A DNA stretch of 64,000 nucleotides from assembly GCA_022885665.1 (NCBI GenBank), contig JAGQDJ010000013.1, positions 124,001 to 188,000 of the forward strand, given 5' to 3'. This document shows positions 10,963 to 22,498 of the stretch, piece after piece. The DNA comes from Triops longicaudatus. Lineage: Eukaryota > Arthropoda > Branchiopoda > Notostraca > Triopsidae. The notes below the pieces were generated by a model that had not been told where the DNA came from, made no database searches, and saw only the letters and a program-made list of their open reading frames with translations. A program made the position numbers and the translations under genes. Positions within the stretch are counted from its first letter, which is position 1; each line of letters begins with the position of its first letter.

Positions 10963-11280
10963 TTAGTCCGCCTTGGGACGTCGGGTTTTGCTCACATTAT
11001 TTTCTCTTTTCGCTCTGCGTTTGGCTTCCTTTTCTTGCGCTTCTAAAGCTTTGGACAGTTTCCATGACAGGATCATAGAAGCCATGAAGAACGGCGACAG
11101 ACCCAAAAAGACATAATACAGGAATGTCCACGGATTTTCCCCAGCATATAAGAGCCACGTATTTAGCCAACCTTGCCAAGTACTTGCGTCCAGGTTCAGT
11201 TCGGGAAGATGAGTGGCTTTTACGTCAATTCCGTTGACTTCTTCAGCACCGTCCATTACTTCCGCCCATTCATCGTCCAT
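10963..11280 (-). CDS. SMIM15: Small integral membrane protein 15-like
   Basis: 105 residues read from the only in-frame ATG (11280). The C-terminal 75 residues align with SMIM15. A hydrophobic helix (PWTFLYYVFLGLSPFFMASM) is followed by LSWKLSKALEAQEKEAKRR and a basic coiled tail, as in the 74-residue vertebrate protein. The first 30 residues are an acidic extension the vertebrate protein lacks. The frame stays open upstream of the ATG to about 11391, where CTTTCCTAG resembles an acceptor, so the true N-terminus may lie in an upstream exon I could not find. Molecular function is unknown in the family. Topology, with one membrane helix and a cytosolic basic tail, is inferred. Confidence 0.8.
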   Translation of the reverse strand: MDDEWAEVMDGAEEVNGIDVKATHLPELNLDASTWQGWLNTWLLYAGENPWTFLYYVFLGLSPFFMASMILSWKLSKALEAQEKEAKRRAKRENNVSKTRRPKAD

Positions 11281-11932
11281 TAGAATGTCTTTTAGTCGTT
11301 TTAGGTTATTATTAACTCCCTCACTTGGTGCTTCAATGCATTTAATTCCTACGCCCGGTGGTTTATTTTCGTTGCAAGCGCCTCTAACCTAGGAAAGCTG
11401 TACTAAAGTTCAAAATGGGTTATTTTATGCTCAACTCATGCTCGCTTGTAGAATGTAGAATTAAATTAAGAATACAAAGTACGTTTATGGTATCAAAGTA
11501 AGCTTTGATTTTCACTTCCGAGACTTAGTTTATTATATTCAGCAGCACTTGCTAGAAAAAATACGGTCGCGCTAAAATTATCTGGTGTCTGCAAGTTTAT
11601 ACAGTGTAAAATAATCTACACTGTAAGGCTCTAACAGCAATGTTTATCGTTGCAGTTTAGGAAATTTTTACACACAACTCTCGAAGAAAAAATCGTGCAT
11701 TCAGAGGTTAATTAGACGCAACTCAGCTAATATTCGCAGTCTGTCTTTTAACTTGAAAAGAAGAGGTTGTCTACTTCTGCTCTTTTTCGCAGCTCGCATT
11801 TCCTAAGCTTAACTTGTTCGCCTCTCCCCCTGCAGCACGAGACCGAACCTTGAGACGCTTTGACGTTTACAGACTGGCTGTTCCCCTCCCTGTTCCGTCT
11901 GCTTACGGTTATACTTGAGTCAGTTTACAACC

Positions 11933-14900
11933 ATGGCGCTACACGGAAGGTTTGACGGCAAACTCAGTGACGAAGATCGCAAGGAATTACGCGAACAATT
12001 CAACGCAGTAAGTCTCTACTTCTGTTTTCACTTTTATGTTCTATTCGTTGCATCTCTCTTACCGTGGTAAACACCCCAAATTAGCGTATCAATATCGCTT
12101 AGCCAAAAACGTTTTTCATCAGTTTCCGGGGCCCCGCCTTGCTTATAGAGATGCATAGAAAACATCACACGCATTCTTCACTTCCACCAGGGATATGCAT
12201 GTATGAAGCATCTTTTCCAGAGAAGCCTTCGGCGTTCCTCTAGCCTCTCTTTGCCTATTTGACCTCGAACTTGGGGAATTTATTATAACCGCACTTTTAA
12301 AAAAGAAAGAAATTTCCATAAAGCCCTCAACGATCCTTATGGATCTTTTTATGGACAGGCCAAAAAAATGCATATTAAAAAAGGGGCAACTTTGTAATAG
12401 TACACGTGTCCCCTTGCCACCCAGCCCCGTTTTCCAAAAAATGTAGAATGATTCACCACAACAGCTGTACTACAACTCACCGGAAACGGTATTATTTTTC
12501 CCAAGCTAATTAAAAAGGCAGCTTATTACTCAACTCACCGGAACAACCATCCCAGAGCTGAGCAAATTCAAACGGTAGAGACAAACCAGAAAAATCTCTT
12601 CAGAAGTTAGCCAGAATGACGTCAGTAGGGATTGTTTGTTTATCCTTGACGTAAGTCACTAAACGTACGGGAAAAGTAAAAGTGACACCACTTCCGGTTT
12701 GGAAGCTTTCTTTTTATTGTGCAAATCATTCCGTTTCCTTCCCCAGTGTTTGATTGATAGCGATAAAAAACGTTCCCAGCCCAGAAAACTGCATTCCCAG
12801 GAAAAAAACACCAAGAACTGCTCTTATCTTTAGGTAGTGTAATCTAATTTCCGGGAAAGAGAAGTAGAAACGTAGAAAAATGTTTGGCGCGTTGCAACAA
12901 AAAACTTAGTTATACAAAAGTGGTACAAATAAAAGTTTTCACACTTGCCCAGACGTTCGTTGACCATGTATGGTCAAACGGTTTTTCATCATCGACACCC
13001 AGCGTCACAAGAAATGTAAACGGCGGTGAGGGAAAAAAGAGTTAATCATGTAAACTATCTTTGACTTTGCCGCAATATAGCGTAAAAAAGATAGAAGAAA
13101 TTAATTAAAGTTCTGATTATTTAATCAGAGAGAACCTTTTTGAACAGAGTGGGGAGGAAAAATAGCCCGAGTCAAGGTTTGTATTGGCTTATGGTATTGG
13201 CTTGTCCCCAACCCAAGAGCAATGATAATGTATGTATTCCCGTACAATCGAGATAAGCGTTCTTATGCGTTTTTTTTTCGGGAATTGAAGATAGCAAAGA
13301 AAAATAAAAAGTTTCAAAGTCCTGGTTAACTAACAGGGACCTTAGACATTTTAATCTCGGACTCCTCCTGACTTTTGATTAGAGTTAAACCCGACTTAAA
13401 AGACATGGAATGTACGAACAGTCTCTTTTATCTGGGCTTATTTTCAGTTCGAAGGCTTTTTACACGAGAAGTGAATTAAGATTTAAAATGTAATAAAACG
13501 TTTTTTAAATCAAGGTTTTCTTTAATAATTTTTTAAACATTTCTTACAGTCAAAACCGTATGTAAGATCTAGAAAATGTATGTTTCTTGTAAAGATAAAA
13601 ATTGTCATCATGGTCGTAAGGATAAGGATCCCTTACATCCGAGTCTATTAATAGCTAAATAGAATCCAGCTCGGACGTAAGAAAGGGAAATTACCGCACA
13701 ACCTAGGTTTCCTATGAACGGTTGTTTTTCTTATGAATATTGACTGTCACTGCCGTAATCAAAGTCCTACAAACTTTTTACCTACATCTTGTTTTCGGGC
13801 ATGCTGATATACAATCTAACCCTGATGCAAGATATTGAAGATCTTTCCTAGATTTTTTTTTATGACACAAGCCGCTATATCTCTGTAGACACTGTCCGTT
13901 ACAGCCCTGATTTGTTTCGTACAAAATGTTTGCCTTACATCCGAGTTAGGTTACGCCCCATTGTAATTGAACCCGCATGTAGTAGAACATGGCAACATCG
14001 TTCGATCAGTTACTTTGGGATAGTCTTTTTTCTGTACAAGCTTCCGTTATGGTGTTAGTAAAGATCTCTTACGAGCAGTTTTTCCTTACCTCCGGGCTCG
14101 GGGGTTGGTTACTTCTATACAGTTGGTTCCGAATGAAACAGAAAGACGAATAGAGTAGTTTGTGTCTAACTTGGTAGATTGTGCAAGTTGCGACCTTTCT
14201 TGGATGCTGTACGTTTATCCCGGTTCACGTATGTCGTGAAGATGTTGCTCATCCTGTCGTGTTAATATATTGCCTTAAAGTGGGACTGAAATCTGAGATA
14301 AAGAAGCAAGACAGGCAGGAAAATCGAAGGGTGGGTCCGTCTCCTTTCAGTCTAATTTGGGAACAATGCGTGAGACCAACATTGTTGACGTTTAGGACCC
14401 CCTGGGAGGTTTGAGGGTTTTCCCATTTTCTACTTGCCTGGTTATTACAGTGTCACGAGCCTTGTTAAGAACTTTACTCCAATTTTTCGCCCTCCTCTGA
14501 GCAAAAAAAGCTGAGACATAAAACACGAAGGTGGAAAAGACCAATTATACTACCATATATAACCAACTGTCTTCTTCTTTTCGTTTTATGGTAATCTTTT
14601 ACAATCACAACGTTTGTTGAATTGTATTAATATGCGGAAGGTCATCAAATTTTAATGACTAGTTTTTGAGCTGAAGTGGGACCCTTCTATAAGAGGCGCG
14701 TGCATTCCTTCTCGCTGTTGTTATTTTATTCCTTTTCTTGTAGGTTTGATTTTGTGGAACGTAGAATTTGAAGAAAAATAGTAAGTGTTAAAACATTAAT
14801 TCATAAAGAATTACCTGGCATAGATAACGGAAGTTTTGACATACAATGTAATTTAACCAAAGTTAGAGCACGTAGTGTGAACACTGTCTTTACTTTAAGA

Positions 14901-17900
14901 GAAAAATAAATAGGAAAACTTATATCTAGGATGCGTTACAAATAATTAATTCTAAGGCAGATCTGGATGGTGCAGGAATTGTATAAACAAAATTTTTGTG
15001 TGTTCTCATTAGTGATATGTCACACATGTCCTCCATATGAGCCTGTGTCTACAATTAAATAGGATTTGGCCCATTTAAAAGGTTTGTTAGTTTTGTCTTT
15101 GGCCTGTTTTTCCGCTCTTTGTTTTTCCTTTGCTTTAGTTGTGTCCCCGAATACATTTGCGATCCAATCTGGTTGAGACAATGAATACTGAATGCCTAAG
15201 CTCCCGAGTTCTAGAATGGTCATTGTTGACAGGAGGTTAGTAGGGTCCTTTGCACTGCGAAGTCACTTGCATCAGTTCATGGTCTGACTCACTCATGTTA
15301 GTAGCGTCAGGGGAACGTTTAAAACCTGCAGAAATTATAGCAGGAAAAAGGACAAACGAGTGCGATTAGAGGGCCATATGTTGAGCATTGTTTACATTTT
15401 GGGAGGAACAAGTGAGAAACAAGCTCTATCTCGGGCTGAAACAAATTTACTTGTGGTGCTAGAAAGGTCTTTCAATTTAGTCAGTGTTTGGAATCAAAAG
15501 TACCGACCGAGTGACTATTACAATTCATTGTTGGTCACATTAAAAAAGGAAGTAGAAAATGAGTGCAACACCGAAGAAAACATCTTCACCATCTAGCGGC
15601 TATTTTCTGCAGCACGTTTCGCCCAGAGGCTCTATTTCGGCTGTGCACGCGCAAAACCAATATGTTACCTCCTTTGACCCTAGTGATTGCAAAGCTGCAT
15701 TTGAGCAGGTATTGAAAAGCGGTTATAAGATTATTATTTTTTTACTTATATTTTTCGGGATGAAATCTCGTTGTGTCCGGGAGTAACCGTCGGTGGAACC
15801 AAGCTTAAATTTAACCATGAACCTAACCTAGCTAAGCTGGGCTAGGCTCATAGTTAGGGTATGGCAACATCGTGGAGACTTTTCTACCATAGTGACGGTT
15901 TTTACTGTAATCAAGTCTTTTTGCAACAGGAAGTAGATTACTTACAAGGAAGTTCGTTAAAATCCCAGAGAATTACTAAGAAACTTACATTCATCGAGCG
16001 TGACACTTAAAACAGAAATATCAGATCTTATCTCTAGTGAACATTCAGTCCGACTGGCAGCGAAGCCCAGAAGGTACTGGCTAGATCTTTGACTTTTCTT
16101 TTAAAATTTATTCAACATTCTTTTTTTCGCAAGAGTTTTTCTAATGATTAACCGACTCACATCACATAACTAACGGACTTTTTCCATTCTCCCAAGTGTG
16201 AAGTCAGGAATTGTTGTGATGATTTACAAGAAAAGGTGTCCTCCTGATCTGCTGACCTATTATTGTGGACGCACTTGTGAAGAATAAGTACTGAACAATA
16301 CATTTTTTGTGCCTGTAACCTAGAAAAAAACTTTCGGAACCATCTGGTGAGGTTTTCCAGTCGCGCTTGCCATTCTTTAACATCTCATTTTCATTTTCTT
16401 TTTTCGTACCAACCATCGGAAGCATATGCTTACCTGTTCAGAAATCCCAGACTGAACATATGTTCTCACGAACTATTTAAAGTGTCCGAGATTGGCCCGT
16501 TTAACGTCAGTACACCACCAAGTTAGCTGCCAGTAAGCTCTTAAACTAAGTCCCGACTGCAGATTTCGGATCTTTACGTAATTTCAAATCAATTCGTGAA
16601 TTAACTATAAGTAACTCCTTTAGGCCTGCATCTGTGATTTCTGTAGAGTTAAATATTGCAAGTGGTTCGATTGTTAATAAAGGCGATAAACATGGAAATC
16701 ATGGATATTGAACGTTGGGACGTGATGGTGGAATTCCTGAGAGATTTTCATGAACATTTTTATATTGGCCAGGTTGGTTTTTGATGATTTCTGAGTTGAC
16801 GATGTGAAAAATGAATGAAGCATTTGAAGTGGCTCGATGGGGTGGATCGTTGTTGAACTCCGTATTGTGGTAATGGTGCATTGAATCGTTTTTCTTTTTT
16901 TATTTCCTAGATTGATCGCGATGGGAGTGGTTACATTGAATTATCCGAGTTAAAAACCGCGTTGGATGTTTGCGGCTTCAAATTACCTCAATGGCAAGTC
17001 CGACAGATGATTGACGAATATGACCGCGACCGATCCGGCACCTCCAAGGGCAAACTTTCCTATGACGAATTTGAAACGGTACTCATTAGTATTTGTTTAT
17101 TAGTCTTATTTTTTAAAATGCCCCAGAAAGACCCTATTTATTTATTGTTGCTGAACAAACCAAAAGATGTGCGTATTTTTAATCTCTTTAATTTTATTCC
17201 TTATTTTTGTGGAACTAAGCTGGAATACCCGCGATTCGTTCTTTATTACCTTACAAATAATTTCGTGCACTTTTTTGTTTATAGCTATGCTCGGGCTTGA
17301 AAGCCAAAGATGTGGCGACGACATTCAAGCAAGTGGTGTCGAAGCGAGAAAATCTGGAAACGTTGGGTGGCATGTCGGATGCGTCATCGGAAGGCACGAC
17401 GCACTCAGTGCGAATTGAAGAACAGTTGGCCTTTTCAGACTGGATCAATGCGAATCTGGGCAACGATCCCGATTTGAAGCATCTCTTACCCATTGATGGC
17501 GAAGGGCGGGGCTTGTATGACAAAGTCAAAGACGGCATCCTTTTATGGTAAACATGCTCATATGATTCTTGTTATATTTTGCATGCTATTCTCCTGAGGC
17601 CTATCAGAAACTTACGTTGAGAATTATGTCATAGAAAGCAGTTTCCAACACAGTACTTTTTCGTGTTTTCAAATTCCTTATTAAAAAATTAGAAATCGCG
17701 AATAAACGATTTGTGTGGCCATGTTTTTAATTTGAAGCTTTCTAATTTAATTACGAGATATACAAAATTTTGAGAGAATTACTAAAACGTGCTAACGTTT
17801 TCTATTTTTATTTTCGTATGAATTTGCAGTAAAGTGATTAACCATTCGTGTCCGGATACTATTGACGAACGCGCCATTAACAAGAAAAATTTGACGTTGT

Positions 17901-19849
17901 ACACCAAACACGAAAACTTGACGCTGGCCTTGTACTCGGCGCAGTCCATTGGGTGTAATATTATCAATATTGACGCCCATGATTTGGCTAAAGGCAAACC
18001 ACATTTGGTGTTGGGTCTCTTGTGGCAAATCATTCGAGTAAGTGGTGATTCGCTCTTACGTGATTAATTATAATAATGTAATGAAGATGGGGCAGATGAT
18101 TTATTAATGTATTTTTCACGTAACCACAGATTGGTTTGTTCAACCAAATTACTTTGGAGCACTGTCCGGGTTTGACCAACTTGTTAGGCGATGGTGAGCG
18201 CATTGAAGAGCTCATGAAATTGTCACCCGAGGCCATTTTGTTGCGTTGGGTGAACCATCACTTGGAACGCGCCGGAACACATCGCCGTTGTCACAATTTC
18301 ACGTCCGACATCACCGATTCCGAGGTCTATTCCTACCTCCTGAAACAGATTGCGCCTTTCGATGCCGGAGTTACCATGGATGCCATGCGCGTACGCTCTT
18401 TAAGTCTTTCTCGTCATAACATTTCCTTTCTTCCCATTATTTTAATTATTTCTCCAATCTTTTTTTTTTGTTTCTTGAGAAATATTCAAATTTAGCACCA
18501 TTCAAGTGTAGATCTAAAAGATACTTGAAATGGATAATTTCCACTCAGATAAGTTTCAGTCGTTTCTTTACAACTTTTCGTTTGTATTTTGAGTTTAGCA
18601 TTCTTAATGTTTCTTACTTCTTTTTTTCGAATTTCGTTTTATTTATTTTTTCCAGTAAATTTCTTTATATTTGGTTTGTAATATATTTTATTCGTTTCAT
18701 TAGGAACAAAACTTGTTGTCTCGTGCCGAAATTATGTTGCAACAAGCAGAAAAACTGGGTTGTCGTTCTTTCGTCACTCCACAAGATGTCGTCGATGGCG
18801 TTTATAAGCTCAATTTGGCCTTTGTCGCTAATTTGTTTAACAATCACCCTGCTTTGAATGTTGATGCGGGAGCGCATGATTTGGAAGGACTTGAAAACTT
18901 AGAAGAAACGCGTGAAGAAAAAACCTACCGCAACTGGATGAACAGTATGGGCGTCAGTCCACATGTGAATTGGTTGTACTCGGACTTGGCTGACGGTATG
19001 GTCATCTTCCAGTTGTATGACATCATCAAACCAGGCATTGTTAACTGGTCCCGTGTACACAAGTAAGCATTTTGAAACCTTAAGCTAGTTTCGTGGGTGT
19101 CTTGTGTGCCAAAAGAAAAAATGTCATTTATTAATATGCCCAAGATCCGTGGAATGTATAGTTCCCTTACTAAATTTGTTTCTTGATTTCTCGTCAACAG
19201 GAAGTTCAGCAAAATGCGCAAATTTATGGAGAAGCTGGAGAACTGTAACTACGCAGTTGAGTTAGGCAAACAGTTGAAATTTTCCTTGGTGGGCATTGCG
19301 GGTCAGGATATTAGTGACGGCAACCCGACATTAACATTGGCCTTGATTTGGCAATTAATGAGAGCTTACACCTTATCTGTGTTGACAGCGTTGACCAACT
19401 CGGGTAGCGCAGTGGTAGATAAGGAAATCATTGATTGGGTCAATAGCAAACTGGCCAGTGGTCAAAAACAGTCATCTATCAAGAGCTTCCAGGTAAAATG
19501 TGCAACCTTTAACTTTATCCCTATGTTGTACTAATTGTGTTGAATTTTGTGTGGATCACAGGATCAGTCAATTAGCGATGCGCGAGTGGTTATTGATTTG
19601 ATTGACTGCATCAAACCCGGCACCATCAATTACGATTTGGTGAAACCCGCCACAGAGCCGGAAGAACGTCTTGCCAACGCCAAATACGCCATTTCCATGG
19701 CGCGAAAGATCGGTTCTCGCGTTTACGCCTTACCAGAAGACATCGTGGAAGTGAAACCCAAAATGGTTTTGACCGTCTTTGCATGCCTTATGGCCCGGGA
19801 TTACATTCCTAGCATGGACAGCGTAGGAGTCAACGGAAAGTCGAATTAA
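11933..19849 (+). CDS. PLS3: Plastin/fimbrin, actin-bundling protein
   Basis: Calcium-regulated actin cross-linker of filopodia, microvilli and cortex. Exons: 11933-12007, 16911-17078, 17285-17547, 17830-18037, 18130-18390, 18704-19062, 19201-19492 and 19562-19849. Total 637 residues (human plastins 627-630), with all phases matching. Two EF-hands come first: EF1 loop DRDGSGYIELSE at about 27-38 is canonical, while EF2 (YDRDRSGTSKGKLSYDEF) has a longer, atypical loop. Four calponin-homology domains in two actin-binding modules follow, marked by PDTIDERAINKKNLT, HLVLGLLWQIIRIG, FRNWMNSLG-like YRNWMNSMGVSPHVNW, LENCNYAVELGKQ and the end KPKMVLTVFACLMARDYIP. The animal paralogue split (PLS1/2/3) is vertebrate-specific, so the symbol means orthologue of the group. 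Intron 1 is 4.9 kb and contains alternative first-exon candidates. Confidence 0.95.
15559..15708 (+). CDS. PLS3: Probable alternative first coding exon of plastin
   Basis: An ATG-initiated open stretch of exactly 50 codons ending in a good donor (GAGCAG then GTATTG), in phase 0, the same phase as plastin exon 1. It is unlike its surroundings in composition. It ends SDCKAAFEQ, which joined to exon 2 (IDRDGSGYIEL) restores a classic EF-hand entering helix with Phe four residues before the loop Asp, the same register as exon 1 (LREQFNA). The 39 residues before that are Ser/Thr/Pro-rich (MSATPKKTSSPSSGYF and onward). An alternative promoter giving a longer N-terminus is the natural reading. Transcript evidence is lacking. 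Confidence 0.72.
16692..16772 (+). CDS. Weak candidate third first exon of plastin
   Basis: A 27-codon ATG frame (MEIMDIERWDVMVEFLRDF and eight more residues, ending YIGQ) finishing in CAG then GTTGGT, again in phase 0, only 138 bp before plastin exon 2. The short distance resembles the other introns of the gene. The donor is mediocre and an open frame this short can arise by chance, so this is tentative. Confidence 0.3.
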
Positions 19850-21094
19850 ACAATTTGTAGACAAAGAAAACAAACAAAGCAACATAGTTTTAAAAATCTT
19901 TTGTTATCATTATAGAGAAAGTTATGTTCTTCTCTCCTGTCGCGGTTTTGTTAATACTTTTACAATTGGGCCATAATACCAATAACTTGACTGAAAAACA
20001 TGTTTTCCCGCTGTGGGAGACGAAAAGCAAAAATTGTGTGAAGTAAAAAGCATATTTAAATTTAATTTTAATGAGTTTAGTGTAAAGGAAATTTTAAGTT
20101 CAGGAAGGAGGAAGCTTTCTTGCATATTTTTGGCTTGTTAAATTGAAGCCGTGTTTAATTTCCGAAAAGTTTCGAAACCAAAAATGAGGAGTTGCGAATG
20201 GTGGGATGTTTTTTTTTTCTGTATTTGCTGGATGCTATAAACAAAAGAAAGCTTTTTGTTATGTTCTGCGGAATAGTGAGAAAGTCCTCTTTTGGATGTA
20301 AAATGCTGGTTGCAATGTGTATTGTAAGACGCCATTTTGTAAGCTGTGACAACTTTTTGAGACGTAAGCATTCCCGGTTCTTGTACTGAAAAGTGAACGA
20401 AAGCGAAGAATAAGTGTGAAAAAAGGCTTGGGGGACCAAACCAGCAAGATTTTGGGGTAAAAGATAAGGAATTTTTTAGAGGAAGGAAGCGAACGAAAAT
20501 TATGCGGAATGCTTTAGATGACGTAACTGTGTGGTGCCCATTGAGCTGAGCTCAGTTTATGCTGTTTAAGACGCAAAATTGTAGTATCTTTTTGTTATTG
20601 TGACCATCCATTTTGCCAATAGAGACCATGTACTTATGCGAGAAAATGAATTTTCGTCTTGAAATGCCTATTGCTTTAAGAATTAGTCGAGTTTGAATTC
20701 CTCTGGGGGTGCGACGAAGTACAGCAACAGTAGTCCGCCTGGTTACTGGCCAGTTGTTCACGCAATATCAGCGAATTTTCCTCCAATGAATTCCCTTTGT
20801 GTGCATGATTCTTCACCGCTAGATTGTGTTGCTCTTGTGTTTTGCAATTTTTTGAGTTCGGATATCTTCGCCTCGTTACTACGAACTGAACAGCGTTTCT
20901 GTGAACCTAACAACGTTCATAGTTACTACTGAGCAATGCTCATATTTCATTTTACTATTGATGTCTTCAACTCCCTTATAAACTGATTGACATTTCATGG
21001 AAATTCTTCGGTAACGTGCACTAAGGATCCAAGTTTATGATAACAAGGCAAAAATTTCCGAGCTCGAGGAATTTGTTCAATGAATTGTGAACAG

Positions 21095-21130
21095 TGGCGT
21101 CGCAAGGGGGTGAGGTGCACCCCCGATAAT
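21095..21130. mobile_element. Solo hAT-type end
   Basis: CAGTGGCGTCGCAAGGGGG followed by GTGAGGTGCACCCCC, the same terminal type as the MITE at 4423. No matching inverted end was found downstream, so this looks like a truncated or decayed copy; its true extent is unknown. Confidence 0.5.
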
Positions 21131-21648
21131 TGATAATAAGCCGATTCGGTATAATTTTGATCGCTGGTAAAACTGGAAAAAGGAAAAGGGTGTTTTCAAA
21201 TTCTAGATTATGGATAAAGTAAATCTCACAGAAGTAACTTCTGCCGAGGTCCGCTGGCGTTAAAATACATCAGAGGCAAAATTCAGCTAGCAATATGGAA
21301 GATTTATTACACCTTGAAGTCTAAGGAGCGCAAAATGAGTTGAGGATAGCTTTGCGAAGCGAAGTTGGTAAGGTAGAAGAACCATTGCTGTTCAGCATTG
21401 TCTTCATTGGGGTAACTTGAGAACTTATTGCGTCCATTCCGTACAGAAACTCAGGATTTCATGCCCGCGCTTTTCTCCTTTTTTTCGTTTGTTTGTTTGG
21501 AATTTCCCCAGTCATTGATAGGATTTTTTTTTGTGGGATGCGTTGTGGGTTTAGCAGTTTTTAGGTGACATGTGTCTCTGTGAAAAATGTTGTCATTACC
21601 TGAACCGAACCGCCTTAAACAGGGTTCGGAAATCAACAAGGACTATAT

Positions 21649-22358
21649 CAGAGGTGTTAAAACCTATCTTCAGTTCGCCAACTTTGGTGAATTGAATGGA
21701 GAAGTTGGCGAATCGACGATTTGGGGAATTCAAAAATTAACTTTCATACTTTCCGATCTCTACCTTTTGGTTGTCTCAAACTTCGTTATTTGAGCTTTGG
21801 CACTAACAGAATACAGCAGTTAACTAGTTAAAGCTTCCTAGCTACGGGTACCCTTTCGCGCTTTCAGTAATCTCGAACGAATACAAGAAGACTGTTTTGT
21901 GACCAGATATATTTACTCGCGGCTGAAAAAAAAAAATTAACCGTGCGTGGGCCGAGCGAGCTGGAAAACACAAAAGTATTTTCTATTCCACATAAATTGG
22001 TAGTGATGAATCTTTGTTCAACTACTCTCTTTCTAGTTTTTAGTAAACGAAATGTTAAAAATTATTTTTCGTTTGCAGCAGAAAAAAGCATTAAGAACTT
22101 TCTGAAATTACTAAGAAGCTAAAGCTAATTACATGCCCTTTTTTCGTTAAATTTTATTTACCAACGAAAAGACAACCGTAATTCATTTTAAACAGGTAAC
22201 ATTTTGTTCTCCTTATTTATTTCTTATTATTTCATTATTTTTTTCTCTGCTGTGTTTGGCGAATTTGGCGAATTTGAAGAATTCTTTGAGTGTTAGCGAA
22301 TTATGGGTCCAATTCGCCAACTCGTTGGCGAATCTTGAAAAAGGATTGGACACCCCTG
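21649..22358. mobile_element. Non-autonomous hAT element, 710 bp
   Basis: The left end CAGAGGTGTTAAAACC and the reverse complement of the right end CAGGGGTGTCCAATCC are imperfect inverted repeats. Both continue inward to a TTCGCCAAC motif. Flanking 8-bp sequences GACTATAT and TACTATAT differ at one base, fitting a hAT target duplication. The right subterminal part holds a 22-bp palindrome ATTCGCCAACTCGTTGGCGAAT (about 22314-22335), and repeated GTTGGCGAAT/TTCGCCAAC motifs occur near both ends. It has no transposase frame. Confidence 0.75.
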
Positions 22359-22458
22359 TACTATATTAAGTACCCGGCGTGTATAATTTGCAGAATTTTT
22401 ACAAATTAAAAGACAGGGACATCGCTTCCTCAGAGGAAGGGCAATTATTATATCTAAC

Positions 22459-22497
<39 letters not shown>
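22459..22497. repeat. (TTA)n microsatellite
   Basis: About 13 tandem TTA/TAT units. Flanks on both sides carry TATATCTAAC-type sequence, a short local duplication. It lies just outside the hAT element. Confidence 0.95.

Positions 22498-22498
<1 letters not shown>

Noticed and set aside
14181..14414. 77-codon frame in plastin intron 1 as another first exon
   Set aside because: It does not end in a donor of the right phase, and the peptide shows no EF-hand helix.
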